DNA of 64,000 nucleotides. Origin: PWQG01 sp040882255. Lineage in GTDB: Bacteria; Pseudomonadota; Gammaproteobacteria; Pseudomonadales; Pseudohongiellaceae. Location: contig JBBEBP010000008.1 in NCBI GenBank assembly GCA_040882255.1, positions 62,001 to 126,000 of the forward strand, in the 5' to 3' direction. This document shows positions 44,488 to 53,292 of the stretch, piece after piece. Positions within the stretch are counted from its first letter, which is position 1. Each line of letters starts with the position of its first letter. The position numbers and the translations under genes are program-made. Below the pieces are notes generated by a model. The model worked only from the letters and a program-made list of their open reading frames with translations. It had not been told where the DNA came from and did no database searches.

Positions 44488-46038
44488 ATGCAATTGCACT
44501 ATCGGCGGGGAGTCGCGCGACTGCGCAATGTTCTGTCCGGCGTTCTGCTTGTGTTGAGTGGTCCGGTCCTGGCCCAGGACCTGGCTGGACAGTTCAGTGA
44601 GCGCGTCAGCGAGTTCACGCTGGACAATGGTCTTCACTTCATTGTCATCGAGCGGCCGGTGGCACCGGTAGCCACTTTCGTCAGTTTCGTCAATGTCGGT
44701 GGTGTCGATGAGCCGACTGGCAATACCGGTATTGCCCATATCTTCGAACACATGGCCTTCAAAGGGTCACGAAGCATCGGCACCACGGACTGGGAGTCCG
44801 AGCAGGCCGCCATTGACCGCATGGATGAGGCCTACAGTGAGTGGCTGCATGAGCGGTTGCGCCCGGGCACCGATGAGGAGCGCGTGGAAACGCTTTGGGA
44901 GGAGTTCGAACGCTGGCAGGAAGAAGCCGGTGAATATGTGCGCAGCGAAGAGTTTACGCAGATCATCGAGCGGGAAGGCGGGCAGAACCTGAACGCCTTC
45001 ACCAGCTCCGATGCTACCGGTTACTTCTATTCACTGCCACAGAACAAGGCCGAGTTGTGGTTCTATCTGGAAGCGCAGCGGTTCCGCGAGCCGGTGTTCC
45101 GCGAGTTCTATGTGGAGAAGGATGTCATCATGGAAGAGCGGCGCATGCGCACCGACTCCAGTCCGCAGGGACGGTTGCTGGAGGAATTCCTGTCGGTGGC
45201 CTATTCAGCGCATCCTTACGGGAACCCCGTTGTCGGCTGGGAGTCCGACATCATCGCCACCACCATCGAGGATACCCGGCGCTTTTATGAAACCTATTAC
45301 GTGCCCTCGAACATTACGGTAGCCATCGCTGGAGACGTGGACCCGCAACACATGCGGGAGCTGGCCGAGCGTTACTTCGGGGATATGCCGGCAGGTGAAC
45401 CCGCGCCACCAGTGGCCACCGAGGAGCCTGCGCAGCGTGGTGAGCGGCGCTTTGTCATCGAGGAGAACAGTCAGCCTCTGTTCATTGCCGGATACAAGGG
45501 GGTGGCGCAGGATCACCCGGATGCACCGGCCCTGGAAATGCTCGGCAACATACTCTCCTCCGGCCGGACGTCCCGTCTGTATCGGCGTATGGTACAGGAC
45601 GAGCGTTTGGCGCTGGGGGTACAGGCACTCACCGGGTTCCCGGGCGTGCGCTACCCGTCATTGTTCGTGACATTTGCTGTTCCCAATCGCGGAGTGCCAC
45701 TGGAAGATATCGAGCGGGTGCTGGAGGAGGAGATCGACAAGGCGAAAGAAGGGGGGATCACGCAGGAGGAACTGGATCGTGCCGTGACCAATGCCCGGGC
45801 CGGTCTCATCCGTGGCCTGAATTCCAACATGGGTCTGGCGCTGGGGCTGGCCGAGGCACATGCTCAACAGGGCGACTGGCGTGATGCGTTTACCTATATC
45901 GAGGCGCTGGAGCAGGTCACCGTGGAGGATCTGCAACGGGTAGCCGATGAGTACCTGGTCAGCGATCAGCGTACGGTGGGTATGGTCAGGAATGATGGCG
46001 GTGGCAGTGCGCCCGCGCTCGGATCAGGAGGTCAGTGA
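44488..46038 (+). CDS. exported M16 family zinc peptidase (active subunit)
   Basis: The 516-residue protein has a signal peptide ending near residue 30 (LLVLSGPVLAQ). Two M16 lobes follow. The inverted zinc motif HIFEH is intact at residues 84-88 (GIAHIFEHMAFKGS), with a downstream YFYSLPQNKAELWFYLEAQR and ERRMRTDSSPQGRLLEEFL. M16 enzymes cleave unfolded peptides inside a clamshell chamber. The stop overlaps the start of a second M16 gene, which lacks the zinc motif; together they resemble an active/inactive heterodimer. The start at 44488 yields a normal signal peptide. Confidence 0.94.
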   Translation: MQLHYRRGVARLRNVLSGVLLVLSGPVLAQDLAGQFSERVSEFTLDNGLHFIVIERPVAPVATFVSFVNVGGVDEPTGNTGIAHIFEHMAFKGSRSIGTTDWESEQAAIDRMDEAYSEWLHERLRPGTDEERVETLWEEFERWQEEAGEYVRSEEFTQIIEREGGQNLNAFTSSDATGYFYSLPQNKAELWFYLEAQRFREPVFREFYVEKDVIMEERRMRTDSSPQGRLLEEFLSVAYSAHPYGNPVVGWESDIIATTIEDTRRFYETYYVPSNITVAIAGDVDPQHMRELAERYFGDMPAGEPAPPVATEEPAQRGERRFVIEENSQPLFIAGYKGVAQDHPDAPALEMLGNILSSGRTSRLYRRMVQDERLALGVQALTGFPGVRYPSLFVTFAVPNRGVPLEDIERVLEEEIDKAKEGGITQEELDRAVTNARAGLIRGLNSNMGLALGLAEAHAQQGDWRDAFTYIEALEQVTVEDLQRVADEYLVSDQRTVGMVRNDGGGSAPALGSGGQ

Positions 46039-47483
46039 TGATGAAGCAATGGATGAAATCGGCTTTTCTGCTGCCGCTGTGCCTGTGCTGGTCCGCTGTG
46101 GCGCAGGAGAATGCATGGGAGCAGTTCGACTACCCGCCGATCAACAGCTTCGAGATGCCGGAGATGGAGCTTTTCGAGCTCGACAATGGCATTCGTTTCT
46201 ATCTGGTGGAAGACGACGAGCTGCCGCTGGTGCGTCTCAACGTGATGGTGAGAACGGGAGGTGTACTGGTACCGGACGATAAGGTCGGCCTGAATCGGGT
46301 GGCGGGCACCGTCATGCGCAGCGGGGGTTCGGAGCAGTATCCCGCCGAGGAGCTGAACCGGATGCTGGAAGACCGCGCTGCGGTCATGGAAACCTCCATC
46401 GGATTCACATCGGGCCGGGCCACAATGAATGTACTGTCCGAGGACATGGAGTTTCTTCTGCCCGTTTTTGTTGACCTGCTGGTCAATCCTCGGTTCCCAC
46501 AGGAGCGCATCAACCTGGCTATCACGCAGGAAGAGACCGCCATTTCACGTCGCAATGATGAACAGGGAGACGTGGCACGCAGAGAGTTCCAGCGGGTGAT
46601 CTACGGGGAGGGCTCAAAGTACGCCCGCCGTATCGAGTATGCGACCCTGGCGAATATCACTCGACAGGACATTGTCGACTTCCATGCTTCCTCGTTCGTC
46701 GGTGCCAACATGATGATCGGGGTGGTCGGTGATTTCGAGACCGAGGCAATGAAAGCCCGTCTGGAAGAAGCATTCGGAGACATCCCGCGCGGAGAGCAGG
46801 CTGAGCTGGAGTTTCCACCTGTAGACTACGAGTTCGAGCCGGGCGTCCATTTTGTGGACAAATCCGATGTCAACCAGAGTTATATACTCATGGGTCATAT
46901 CGGGGGCATGCGGGATAACCCGGATTACGCAGCGTTGCAGGTGATGAATCGCGTACTCAGTGGCGGTTTTTCCAGCCGCCTGATGCAGGAGGTACGCAGC
47001 GAACTGGGGCTGGCGTATTCCGTGTTCGGTTCCTATGGCAGTGGCCAGTACTTTCCCGGCACGTTCACGGCCGGTGTTATGACGGCCAGCGAAAGTACGG
47101 CCGAGGCCACTGAAGCGGTGATCAGGGAAATACGGCGGTTGCGCGTCGAGCCGGTTTCCGATGAGGAGCTGGCCCAGACCATGGACGAGTTTCTCAATTC
47201 CCTGGTTTTCCAGTATACCAGCCGGGGTGATGTGCTGGCCGAACGTATGGAGAATGACTACGCCGGTATGCCCCCGGATACCTTCGAGCGGTTGGTCGAG
47301 GAGGTCAGGGCAGTCACCGTGGACGATGTCCATGATGTGGCGCGACAGTACCTGCGTCCCGACGCGCTCCGGATTCTCGTGGTCGGCAACGGCGAGGAGG
47401 TCGGTGATCAGTTGCAGACATTCGGTGACGTCGAGGAGATTGACATCAGTATCCCGCCACCGCCCGAAGAGCAGGAAGAGTAA
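46038..47483 (+). CDS. exported M16 family protein lacking the zinc motif (partner subunit)
   Basis: The 481-residue protein has a signal peptide (FLLPLCLCWSAVAQ). At the position of HxxEH it has NRVAG (VGLNRVAGTVMRSGGS), so it cannot bind catalytic zinc. The C-terminal M16 lobe is conserved, with LGLAYSVFGSYGSGQYFPGTF near residue 325. This is the usual non-catalytic half of paired M16B proteins. AGGAGG lies 6 bases before 46038, and the stop of the active subunit overlaps this start. An acidic tail (PPPEEQEE) ends the protein. Confidence 0.93.
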   Translation: MMKQWMKSAFLLPLCLCWSAVAQENAWEQFDYPPINSFEMPEMELFELDNGIRFYLVEDDELPLVRLNVMVRTGGVLVPDDKVGLNRVAGTVMRSGGSEQYPAEELNRMLEDRAAVMETSIGFTSGRATMNVLSEDMEFLLPVFVDLLVNPRFPQERINLAITQEETAISRRNDEQGDVARREFQRVIYGEGSKYARRIEYATLANITRQDIVDFHASSFVGANMMIGVVGDFETEAMKARLEEAFGDIPRGEQAELEFPPVDYEFEPGVHFVDKSDVNQSYILMGHIGGMRDNPDYAALQVMNRVLSGGFSSRLMQEVRSELGLAYSVFGSYGSGQYFPGTFTAGVMTASESTAEATEAVIREIRRLRVEPVSDEELAQTMDEFLNSLVFQYTSRGDVLAERMENDYAGMPPDTFERLVEEVRAVTVDDVHDVARQYLRPDALRILVVGNGEEVGDQLQTFGDVEEIDISIPPPPEEQEE

Positions 47484-48338
47484 ATGAGCGAGTCGCGATC
47501 CAGGCCGAGCGGGGAGACCTATAACCCGTTGCCGGCCAGTCGGGATCTGCGGATCGGCCAGCTGGAGATCCGCTTCAACTGGTTCATCGCGCTCTGTGTG
47601 GTGATGACCTGCGGCATGTTCATCAACCTGGGGTTGTGGCAACTGGACCGGGCGGCGGACAAGCGCGCCAGGGAACAGGCATGGGAGGAGATGCAGTCGG
47701 CACCGCCCATCGATTACGCGGAACTGGCGGAGAACAGAACGGGGGGCGAGAGGCCGGAGGATCATGAGCGCCTGCTGATGCGTACCGGGCAGCCGGTGCG
47801 TTTGCTCGGAGAGTTTGTCGATCCCCGGGTTTCCTTTCTGGTTATGTATCAGTTTCATCAGGGGCGGGGCGGTTTCGAGGTGGTGACGCCGTTCCGCCCG
47901 GAAGGGCGCGATGAACTCGTGCTGATCAGCCGGGGCTGGTTGCCGGCAGCGGAGGACGGCGGCAGGCCGGACGTGCCAATGGTCCGGTCCGGGGACACGC
48001 GTTCGGTGCTGGAGATCAGGGCACGTCTGCATGTGCCAGAGTTGCCTGCCGCACGGGGTCGGGTAACCGATGACAGCTGGCCCCTTCGGGTACCCCGGTT
48101 GCACGCCGGTCAGGCTGCCGAACTGCTTGGCGAGGCGGTATACCCGCAGGTACTGCGATTGATGGAGGGACAACCGGGGCTGCTGCAGGTGCACTGGCCG
48201 GAACCCGAATTCGGTCGACGGGCGCATTACGGCTATGCCTTTCAGTGGTTCCTTTTCACGGTACTGGTTGTTTTGGCCTCCGTGTTGCTCTCCTCCAACC
48301 TGCTGTCGTTGCTGCGGGGTCGGCCGCCCGGCCGGTGA
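47484..48338 (+). CDS. SURF1 family protein
   Basis: The 284-residue inner-membrane protein has TM1 near residues 33-52 (FIALCVVMTCGMFINLGLWQ, with the family LGxWQLDRAADK) and TM2 near 255-272 (FLFTVLVVLASVLLSSNLL). Conserved blocks LLGEFV, FEVVTPFR, LISRGWLP and HYGYAFQWF are present. SURF1 aids assembly of haem a into cytochrome c oxidase. It starts directly after the M16 partner stop (TAAATG) and is separate from any cox genes in the window. Confidence 0.92.
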   Translation: MSESRSRPSGETYNPLPASRDLRIGQLEIRFNWFIALCVVMTCGMFINLGLWQLDRAADKRAREQAWEEMQSAPPIDYAELAENRTGGERPEDHERLLMRTGQPVRLLGEFVDPRVSFLVMYQFHQGRGGFEVVTPFRPEGRDELVLISRGWLPAAEDGGRPDVPMVRSGDTRSVLEIRARLHVPELPAARGRVTDDSWPLRVPRLHAGQAAELLGEAVYPQVLRLMEGQPGLLQVHWPEPEFGRRAHYGYAFQWFLFTVLVVLASVLLSSNLLSLLRGRPPGR

Positions 48339-48341
48339 AGA

Positions 48342-49328
48342 TCATGTGCCGGGCAGGCGATCCCGGTCGTGTGGACGCCGGTAGTCCAGATCCGGTCCGG
48401 CCGGCACGATTCGTGTGGGGTTGATCATGTCGTGGCTGTAGTAATAATGGCGCTGAATGTGATGGAAGTCCACGGTCTCCGCGACGCCCTGCGTCTGATA
48501 CAGTTCACGCACGTAGTGTGACAGCGCCGGGTAATCCTCGATGCGCCGCCAGTTACACTTGAAATGACCGTAGTAGACGGCATCGAAGCGGATCAGCGTG
48601 GTGAAGAGCCGCCAGTCCGCCTCGGTCAGTTGGCGGCCGGCCAGGTAGCGTTGTTTCTGCAGCCTGGCATCCAGCTCGTCCAGGGTGCTGAACAGCGCAT
48701 GGAAGGCTTTCTCGTAGGCCTCCTGGGTGGTGGCAAAACCGGCCCGGTATACGCCGTTATTAACAGTGTCATACACCAGCGCATTGATTTCGTCGATCTC
48801 GCCGCGCAGGGTTTCCGGGTAATAGTCGTTCTCATTGCCGGTCAATGCGTCAAAGGCGCTGTTGAACATACGGATGATCTCCGCAGACTCATTACTGACG
48901 ATGCACTCGCGTTGCCGGTCCCACAGGACTGGCACGGTAACGCGGCCCGTGTAGTCGGCCCTGTTCCTCGTATAGAGCTGATGCAGGTAGTCGAGTCCGT
49001 ACAGTGCGTCGCCACTGCTGCCTTCCTCTATGTTGAAACTCCAGCCCCGGTCGAGCATATCGGGGCTTACCACGGATACGCCGATCAACGGCTCCAGGTC
49101 CTTCAGGTGCCGCATGATCAGTGTGCGATGAGCCCAGGGGCAGGCCAGTGAGACATACAGGTGGTAGCGGCCGGCTTCGGCGGGGAAGCCTCCTTCGCCG
49201 CTGGGGCCCGGTTCGCCACCAGGTGTCACCCAGTTCCGCAGAGGCGCTTCCTCACGCTGGAACTCGCCGCCCGTGGCGTCCGTGTCGTACCATTGATCGC
49301 GCCATTCGCCCTTGACCAGCAATCCCAT
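48342..49328 (-). CDS. yqjG: glutathionyl-hydroquinone reductase
   Basis: The 328-residue protein is of the Xi-class GST-like family. It reduces glutathionyl-hydroquinones, releasing hydroquinone. The catalytic cysteine is Cys63 in SLACPWAHRTLI. Other family blocks are VSPDMLDRGWSF, YTGRVTVPVLWDRQ and ESAEIIRMFNSAFD, with the C-terminal helical domain WRLFTTLIRFDAVYYGHFKCN. AGGAGGG precedes the start. A 9-bp inverted repeat lies 17 bases upstream of the start codon. Confidence 0.96.
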   Translation of the reverse strand: MGLLVKGEWRDQWYDTDATGGEFQREEAPLRNWVTPGGEPGPSGEGGFPAEAGRYHLYVSLACPWAHRTLIMRHLKDLEPLIGVSVVSPDMLDRGWSFNIEEGSSGDALYGLDYLHQLYTRNRADYTGRVTVPVLWDRQRECIVSNESAEIIRMFNSAFDALTGNENDYYPETLRGEIDEINALVYDTVNNGVYRAGFATTQEAYEKAFHALFSTLDELDARLQKQRYLAGRQLTEADWRLFTTLIRFDAVYYGHFKCNWRRIEDYPALSHYVRELYQTQGVAETVDFHHIQRHYYYSHDMINPTRIVPAGPDLDYRRPHDRDRLPGT

Positions 49329-49344
49329 TGTGCCCTCCTGTTAT

Positions 49345-49381
49345 CCGATCCGTTTCTGATGGCTACCAGTATACGGATCGG
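49345..49381. promoter_or_regulatory. 9-bp inverted repeat in the yqjG promoter region
   Basis: CCGATCCGT (49345-49353) and ACGGATCGG (49373-49381) are perfect inverted copies with a 19-base spacer. The element lies between yqjG (start 49328, minus) and the end of the TonB receptor gene (49449, minus). No T-run follows, so an operator is more likely than a terminator. Confidence 0.45.
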
Positions 49382-49448
49382 TCAATGGGGGATGATGGAA
49401 TTTTCCGGTACCGTCGGTCAGGTTTTCCGTTGTGTTCCGCGTGGCTCA

Positions 49449-51683
49449 CTAGAAACTGCCCCGCAGGCCGATTGCCAGACTGCGACCCGGCAGCGGTGCG
49501 AAGTTCTTCAGATAGGATGTGGCGGCGCGGGCTTCCTGGTCGCCCAGGTTCCGGCCCTGGACGAACACCTCGAAGTCCGTGTTGCCGGCACCGAACTGGT
49601 ACGCAATCCGGGCATTGAGCATATTGTAGCCCGGCGTTTCGTCTTCGAAAGTGGCGGTGTGATCCTGCCGCATGACGCGATGTACATCCACGCTGCTGCG
49701 CCAGTTGCCGTGGTGCCAGTCCAGCGCGCCACCGAACCGTTCCGGTGAAATGCGGGGCAGGTCTCCCCCCTGCTCGAGTCGCCCGCGGACCTGGTCGTAG
49801 GTGAGTCTGACGTCGAAATGGCCGATATCGCTGGTAAATACCTGCCAGACACCCTGCAGTTCAAAACCATGGAATATGGCGTCCTCCTGTTCCGTCTCCC
49901 GAACCGGGAAGCCGCCGATTTCTTCCGTCGTCTCTGCCAGATAGATAAAATCACGAATCCGGTTGTAGAACAGGTTGGCTTCGAAATCGAAGCGTTCGCT
50001 GTGGCGGTGGAACTTCAGGTCCAACGCGTTAGTGCGCTCCTTGTCCAGTGCCGGGTTGCCTTCCTCGAAGGTGAAGGTGGCAATGTGCGGGCCATCGGCA
50101 AACAGTTCCGTCTCGCTGGGCGCGCGCTGCGAGTGCTGGAGATTGAGGGCGACCTGCCACTGCTCATTGAGCTGTTGAATGGCGCCCGTGCTGGCTGACC
50201 AGGTGGTGAAACGGCGGGATTCGATGTCGGAATGCTCCTCTTCATGACCGTGCTCTTCCTCCTCATGGCCGTGTTCTTCTTCGTGATGGCGCAGCCGGAT
50301 ACGCGTCCGTTCGACGCGTGCGCCGGTGCTCAGCGTCAGGTCACCGAATGCCCGTTCCTGCAGCACGAACAGGCCGTAGGAGTGCATGTTGTTGTCCGGA
50401 ACAAAGGCTTCTTCTCCGGCTGCGGTATAGTCCTGTTCCTGGAACTGTAGACCCATCGCGCCTTCCCAGCCACCCAGCACGGGAACCGTTTCCAGCTCCA
50501 GGCGGGCAAGCCAGTTCTCCACGTCGAACACGGTGCCGGCGTGCTCATGCGCTTCTTCTGCGCCGGCGTGCTCGTCCTCGGGGCCATGCTCTTCTTCGTG
50601 CCCGGCCAGCTCGATCTCGGCATGGGTGTAGTCGGTGTGGCGCAGGCGCAATCCGGCCCGGGTGAACCCGGGTATGGGATCATCCAGGCCGCCGCTCACA
50701 TCCCAGGTCCGCTGTTCCATGTCAACCCAGGCGTACTCTTCTTCCTCACCATGTTCTTCCTCGTGACCGGGCTCTTCGTGACCCGGCTCTTCATGGCCAT
50801 GCTCCTCCTCGAAGTGTGCGTGAGGCGCGGGAATACCGTATTCGGAACGGTATTCGCGGACCGAGGCGCCCAGATGACCGCGATCGCCGACCCAGCTCAG
50901 GCCGGCAGTGCCGGAGCGGCTTTCGACGAAGCTGTTGAACAGGCGTCCGGTGATTTCGTCGTGCTCTTCTTCATGCCCGTGTTCCTCTTCGTGGCCAGGC
51001 TCCTCTTCGTGGTGCTCTTCCTCTGCCCGGGCGGCGCCAGGAATCCGGTAGTCGTCGGCATCACGCCAGCTGCCATCCAGGTGCCAGGCCACCGCGCCGC
51101 TGCCGCCATCCAGGCGCACGACGCCGGAACGCTCGTCCGCTACGCTGTTGCCCCGGACTTCGAATCGCCCGCTGAGCGGAGCAGTGGCCGGTTGTTCCGG
51201 GATACGGCCGTCAATCAGGTTGACCACGCCGCCAGCGGCGCGCGAGCCGTAAAGCAGTGTGGCGGGGCCCCGCAGAATTTCGATCTGGTCGACCAGGAGA
51301 GGGTCCACGGAGACGCCGTGGTCGTCGCTCTGTGCCGAAGTGTCGCCGGTGCCAAGGCCATCTTCCAGGATCAGTACCCGGTGTCCACCCAGGCCACGGA
51401 TCACGGGCCGGGAGGACCCGGCACCGTAGGCGGTACTCTGCACGCCCGGCTGCTGCTGCAATGTCTCGCCGAGTGTCATGCCACGGCGATCATCCAGCGC
51501 TTCGCCCACCAGCATATCGACAGGCTGAGCGGTTTCCAGGCGATTACGCTGGAAAGGCAGTGCCCGAACAGTGATTTCCTCGACGTCGGAATAATGTTGG
51601 CCATTGCCAGACGTGTCATCAGTCTGTGCGTGGCCCAGCGGGACAGTTGAAGTGATGGCGAGGAACAGAAGAGTATGGCGCAC
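49449..51683 (-). CDS. znuD: ZnuD-like TonB-dependent zinc receptor with His/Glu-rich loops
   Basis: The 744-residue outer-membrane receptor has a signal peptide (LLFLAITSTVPLGHA), a TonB-box-like VEEITVRA near residue 35 and a plug domain about 45-160 (RPVIRGLGGHRVLILEDGLG, VDQIEILRGPATLLYGS). A 22-stranded barrel follows, ending GRSLAIGLRGSF. Four clusters of alternating His and Glu occur at residues about 221-242, 288-316, 361-382 and 466-484, in extracellular loops by position. Such clusters are known from ZnuD-type receptors, which import zinc or zinc complexes. A Zur-like box lies 46 bases upstream of the start, supporting zinc as substrate. Confidence 0.93.
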   Translation of the reverse strand: MRHTLLFLAITSTVPLGHAQTDDTSGNGQHYSDVEEITVRALPFQRNRLETAQPVDMLVGEALDDRRGMTLGETLQQQPGVQSTAYGAGSSRPVIRGLGGHRVLILEDGLGTGDTSAQSDDHGVSVDPLLVDQIEILRGPATLLYGSRAAGGVVNLIDGRIPEQPATAPLSGRFEVRGNSVADERSGVVRLDGGSGAVAWHLDGSWRDADDYRIPGAARAEEEHHEEEPGHEEEHGHEEEHDEITGRLFNSFVESRSGTAGLSWVGDRGHLGASVREYRSEYGIPAPHAHFEEEHGHEEPGHEEPGHEEEHGEEEEYAWVDMEQRTWDVSGGLDDPIPGFTRAGLRLRHTDYTHAEIELAGHEEEHGPEDEHAGAEEAHEHAGTVFDVENWLARLELETVPVLGGWEGAMGLQFQEQDYTAAGEEAFVPDNNMHSYGLFVLQERAFGDLTLSTGARVERTRIRLRHHEEEHGHEEEEHGHEEEHSDIESRRFTTWSASTGAIQQLNEQWQVALNLQHSQRAPSETELFADGPHIATFTFEEGNPALDKERTNALDLKFHRHSERFDFEANLFYNRIRDFIYLAETTEEIGGFPVRETEQEDAIFHGFELQGVWQVFTSDIGHFDVRLTYDQVRGRLEQGGDLPRISPERFGGALDWHHGNWRSSVDVHRVMRQDHTATFEDETPGYNMLNARIAYQFGAGNTDFEVFVQGRNLGDQEARAATSYLKNFAPLPGRSLAIGLRGSF

Positions 51684-51725
51684 GGGATCGCTCCTTGGAT
51701 CGGGTGATGGTCTGGATTGGGGAGT

Positions 51726-51748
51726 AGTATGTTATAGCATATCATTTG
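51726..51748. promoter_or_regulatory. Zur-box-like operator
   Basis: The core ATGTTATAGCATATCAT (51729-51745) matches the gammaproteobacterial Zur consensus ATGTTATA-N-TATAACAT at all but two positions, with the dyad centred on 51737. It lies between the divergent receptor and tcyP-like genes, 46 bases from the receptor start and about 150 from the symporter start. Zur-Zn would repress, with release under zinc shortage. Confidence 0.75.
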
Positions 51749-51894
51749 ATGTCAACCGTAATTCCGGCCTGACGGCCACCATTGGTTCTGCTGGGTATGC
51801 TGTAACCATTCGGCGCCCAGGGTGATCCATTGCATACAGCACACGTATCGTTTATTTTACCTTTCCATAACAATACTGACAGCAGGGTTCCTTC

Positions 51895-53283
51895 ATGTCT
51901 TTTCTGGCCATTCTCAATCTCGCGGTATTCGCCGGTCTCATCGTATTGCTGATGAAGATGCGCCGGCAGGATCACAGTCTGCCACGCCAGGTGTTCACTG
52001 GCCTGATCATCGGCGTGGTCTTCGGGCTGTTATTGCAGCTTGTCTATGTCGGAAACCAGTTGGTGCTGGACCAGACCCTGGCCTGGACCAATGTGGTAGC
52101 CAACGTATACGTGAACCTGTTGCGCATGATCATCATGCCGTTGGTACTGGTGACCATGATTGCCGCCGTGCTCCGTATGAAGGAAGTGTCGGCCATGGGA
52201 CGTATAGGCGGTTCGGTCATCGGCATCCTGGTAGTGACCACCATGATTGCCGCAGTCATCGGCATTTTTGTCACACTGTTGTTCAACCTGTCCGCAGAGG
52301 GCCTGGAGGCCGGTACCCGTGAGATGGCGCGGGCCGAGGCGCTGGCCGACAGACAGGGCTCGGTCACTGATCTGACCCTGCCCCAGGTGCTGGTCAGCTT
52401 CGTGCCCAGCAATATCTTCGCCGACCTGACCGGGGCACGTGATACCTCGATCATTGCAGTGGTGATCTTCGGGGTGTTGACCGGGGCGGCGGCATTGCTG
52501 GTGGCACGAGAACACCCCGAACAGGAAGCGCGGATTCACGGTTTCATTGAATCCGCGCAAGCCATTGTGATGAAGCTGGTTCACATCGTGCTGGCGTTGA
52601 CTCCCTACGGCGTCATGGCGCTGATCATCCGGGTGCTGGCCAGTGCGTCGCTGCAGGATATCCTGAGCCTGATCGGCTTTGTTGTGGCTTCCTACCTGGC
52701 CATTGCACTGATGTTCGTGGTGCACGGGTTGTTACTGTCGCTGGTCGGTGTCAACCCGATGAATTTCTTCCGCCGGATCTGGCCGGTACTGACGTTTGCA
52801 TTTGCGACACGCAGCTCGGCGGCCACCATTCCGCTGAACATCAAGACCCAGATCGAATCCCTGAAGGTGAAGGAACCGATCGCCAACATGTCGGCCAGTT
52901 TCGGGGCCACGATCGGGCAGAACGGCTGCGCCGGCATCTACCCGGCCATGCTGGCCGTCATGGTGGCGCCCACCATGGGCATCAATCCGCTGGATCCGGG
53001 ATTCTTCTTTGTGTTGATCGGCGTCATCGCCATCAGTTCGTTCGGCGTTGCCGGCGTGGGTGGCGGGGCCACGTTCGCCGCCCTGATCGTGCTGCCGGCG
53101 ATGGGGATGCCGATCGAGTTGGTGGCGTTGCTGATTTCCATCGAGCCACTGATCGACATGGGCCGGACGGCGCTCAATGTCAGTGGTGCCATGACAGCCG
53201 GCCAGATGACCGACCGGCTGGTGAAGTTGCCTGACTCCGGCGAGGCGGTCGGCGAGACGGCTGGCGGATCAGCTGCCGGCTGA
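51895..53283 (+). CDS. tcyP: L-cystine:cation symporter, TcyP type (DAACS family)
   Basis: The 462-residue membrane protein aligns by eye through its whole length with E. coli YdjN/TcyP. Shared blocks are VYVNLLRMIIMPLVLVTMIA, LVSFVPSNIFADLTGARDTS, FAFATRSSAATIPLN (serine-rich re-entrant loop), SFGATIGQNGCAGIYPAMLA and SIEPLIDMGRTALNVSG. It has about 8 helices plus two re-entrant loops of the glutamate transporter fold. The substrate is most likely L-cystine. It is divergent from the zinc receptor; whether the Zur box also controls it is open. Confidence 0.92.
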   Translation: MSFLAILNLAVFAGLIVLLMKMRRQDHSLPRQVFTGLIIGVVFGLLLQLVYVGNQLVLDQTLAWTNVVANVYVNLLRMIIMPLVLVTMIAAVLRMKEVSAMGRIGGSVIGILVVTTMIAAVIGIFVTLLFNLSAEGLEAGTREMARAEALADRQGSVTDLTLPQVLVSFVPSNIFADLTGARDTSIIAVVIFGVLTGAAALLVAREHPEQEARIHGFIESAQAIVMKLVHIVLALTPYGVMALIIRVLASASLQDILSLIGFVVASYLAIALMFVVHGLLLSLVGVNPMNFFRRIWPVLTFAFATRSSAATIPLNIKTQIESLKVKEPIANMSASFGATIGQNGCAGIYPAMLAVMVAPTMGINPLDPGFFFVLIGVIAISSFGVAGVGGGATFAALIVLPAMGMPIELVALLISIEPLIDMGRTALNVSGAMTAGQMTDRLVKLPDSGEAVGETAGGSAAG

Positions 53284-53292
53284 CCCTTCGCT

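Noticed and set aside
49345..49381. Inverted repeat considered as terminator of the TonB receptor gene
   Set aside because: It lacks a T-run, has a 19-base loop and is about 70 bases past the stop, nearer to the yqjG start.
50232..51023. Short repeated DNA units in the receptor gene considered as a CRISPR or tandem-repeat locus
   Set aside because: The repeats are in frame, encode His/Glu clusters and have no regular spacer structure.
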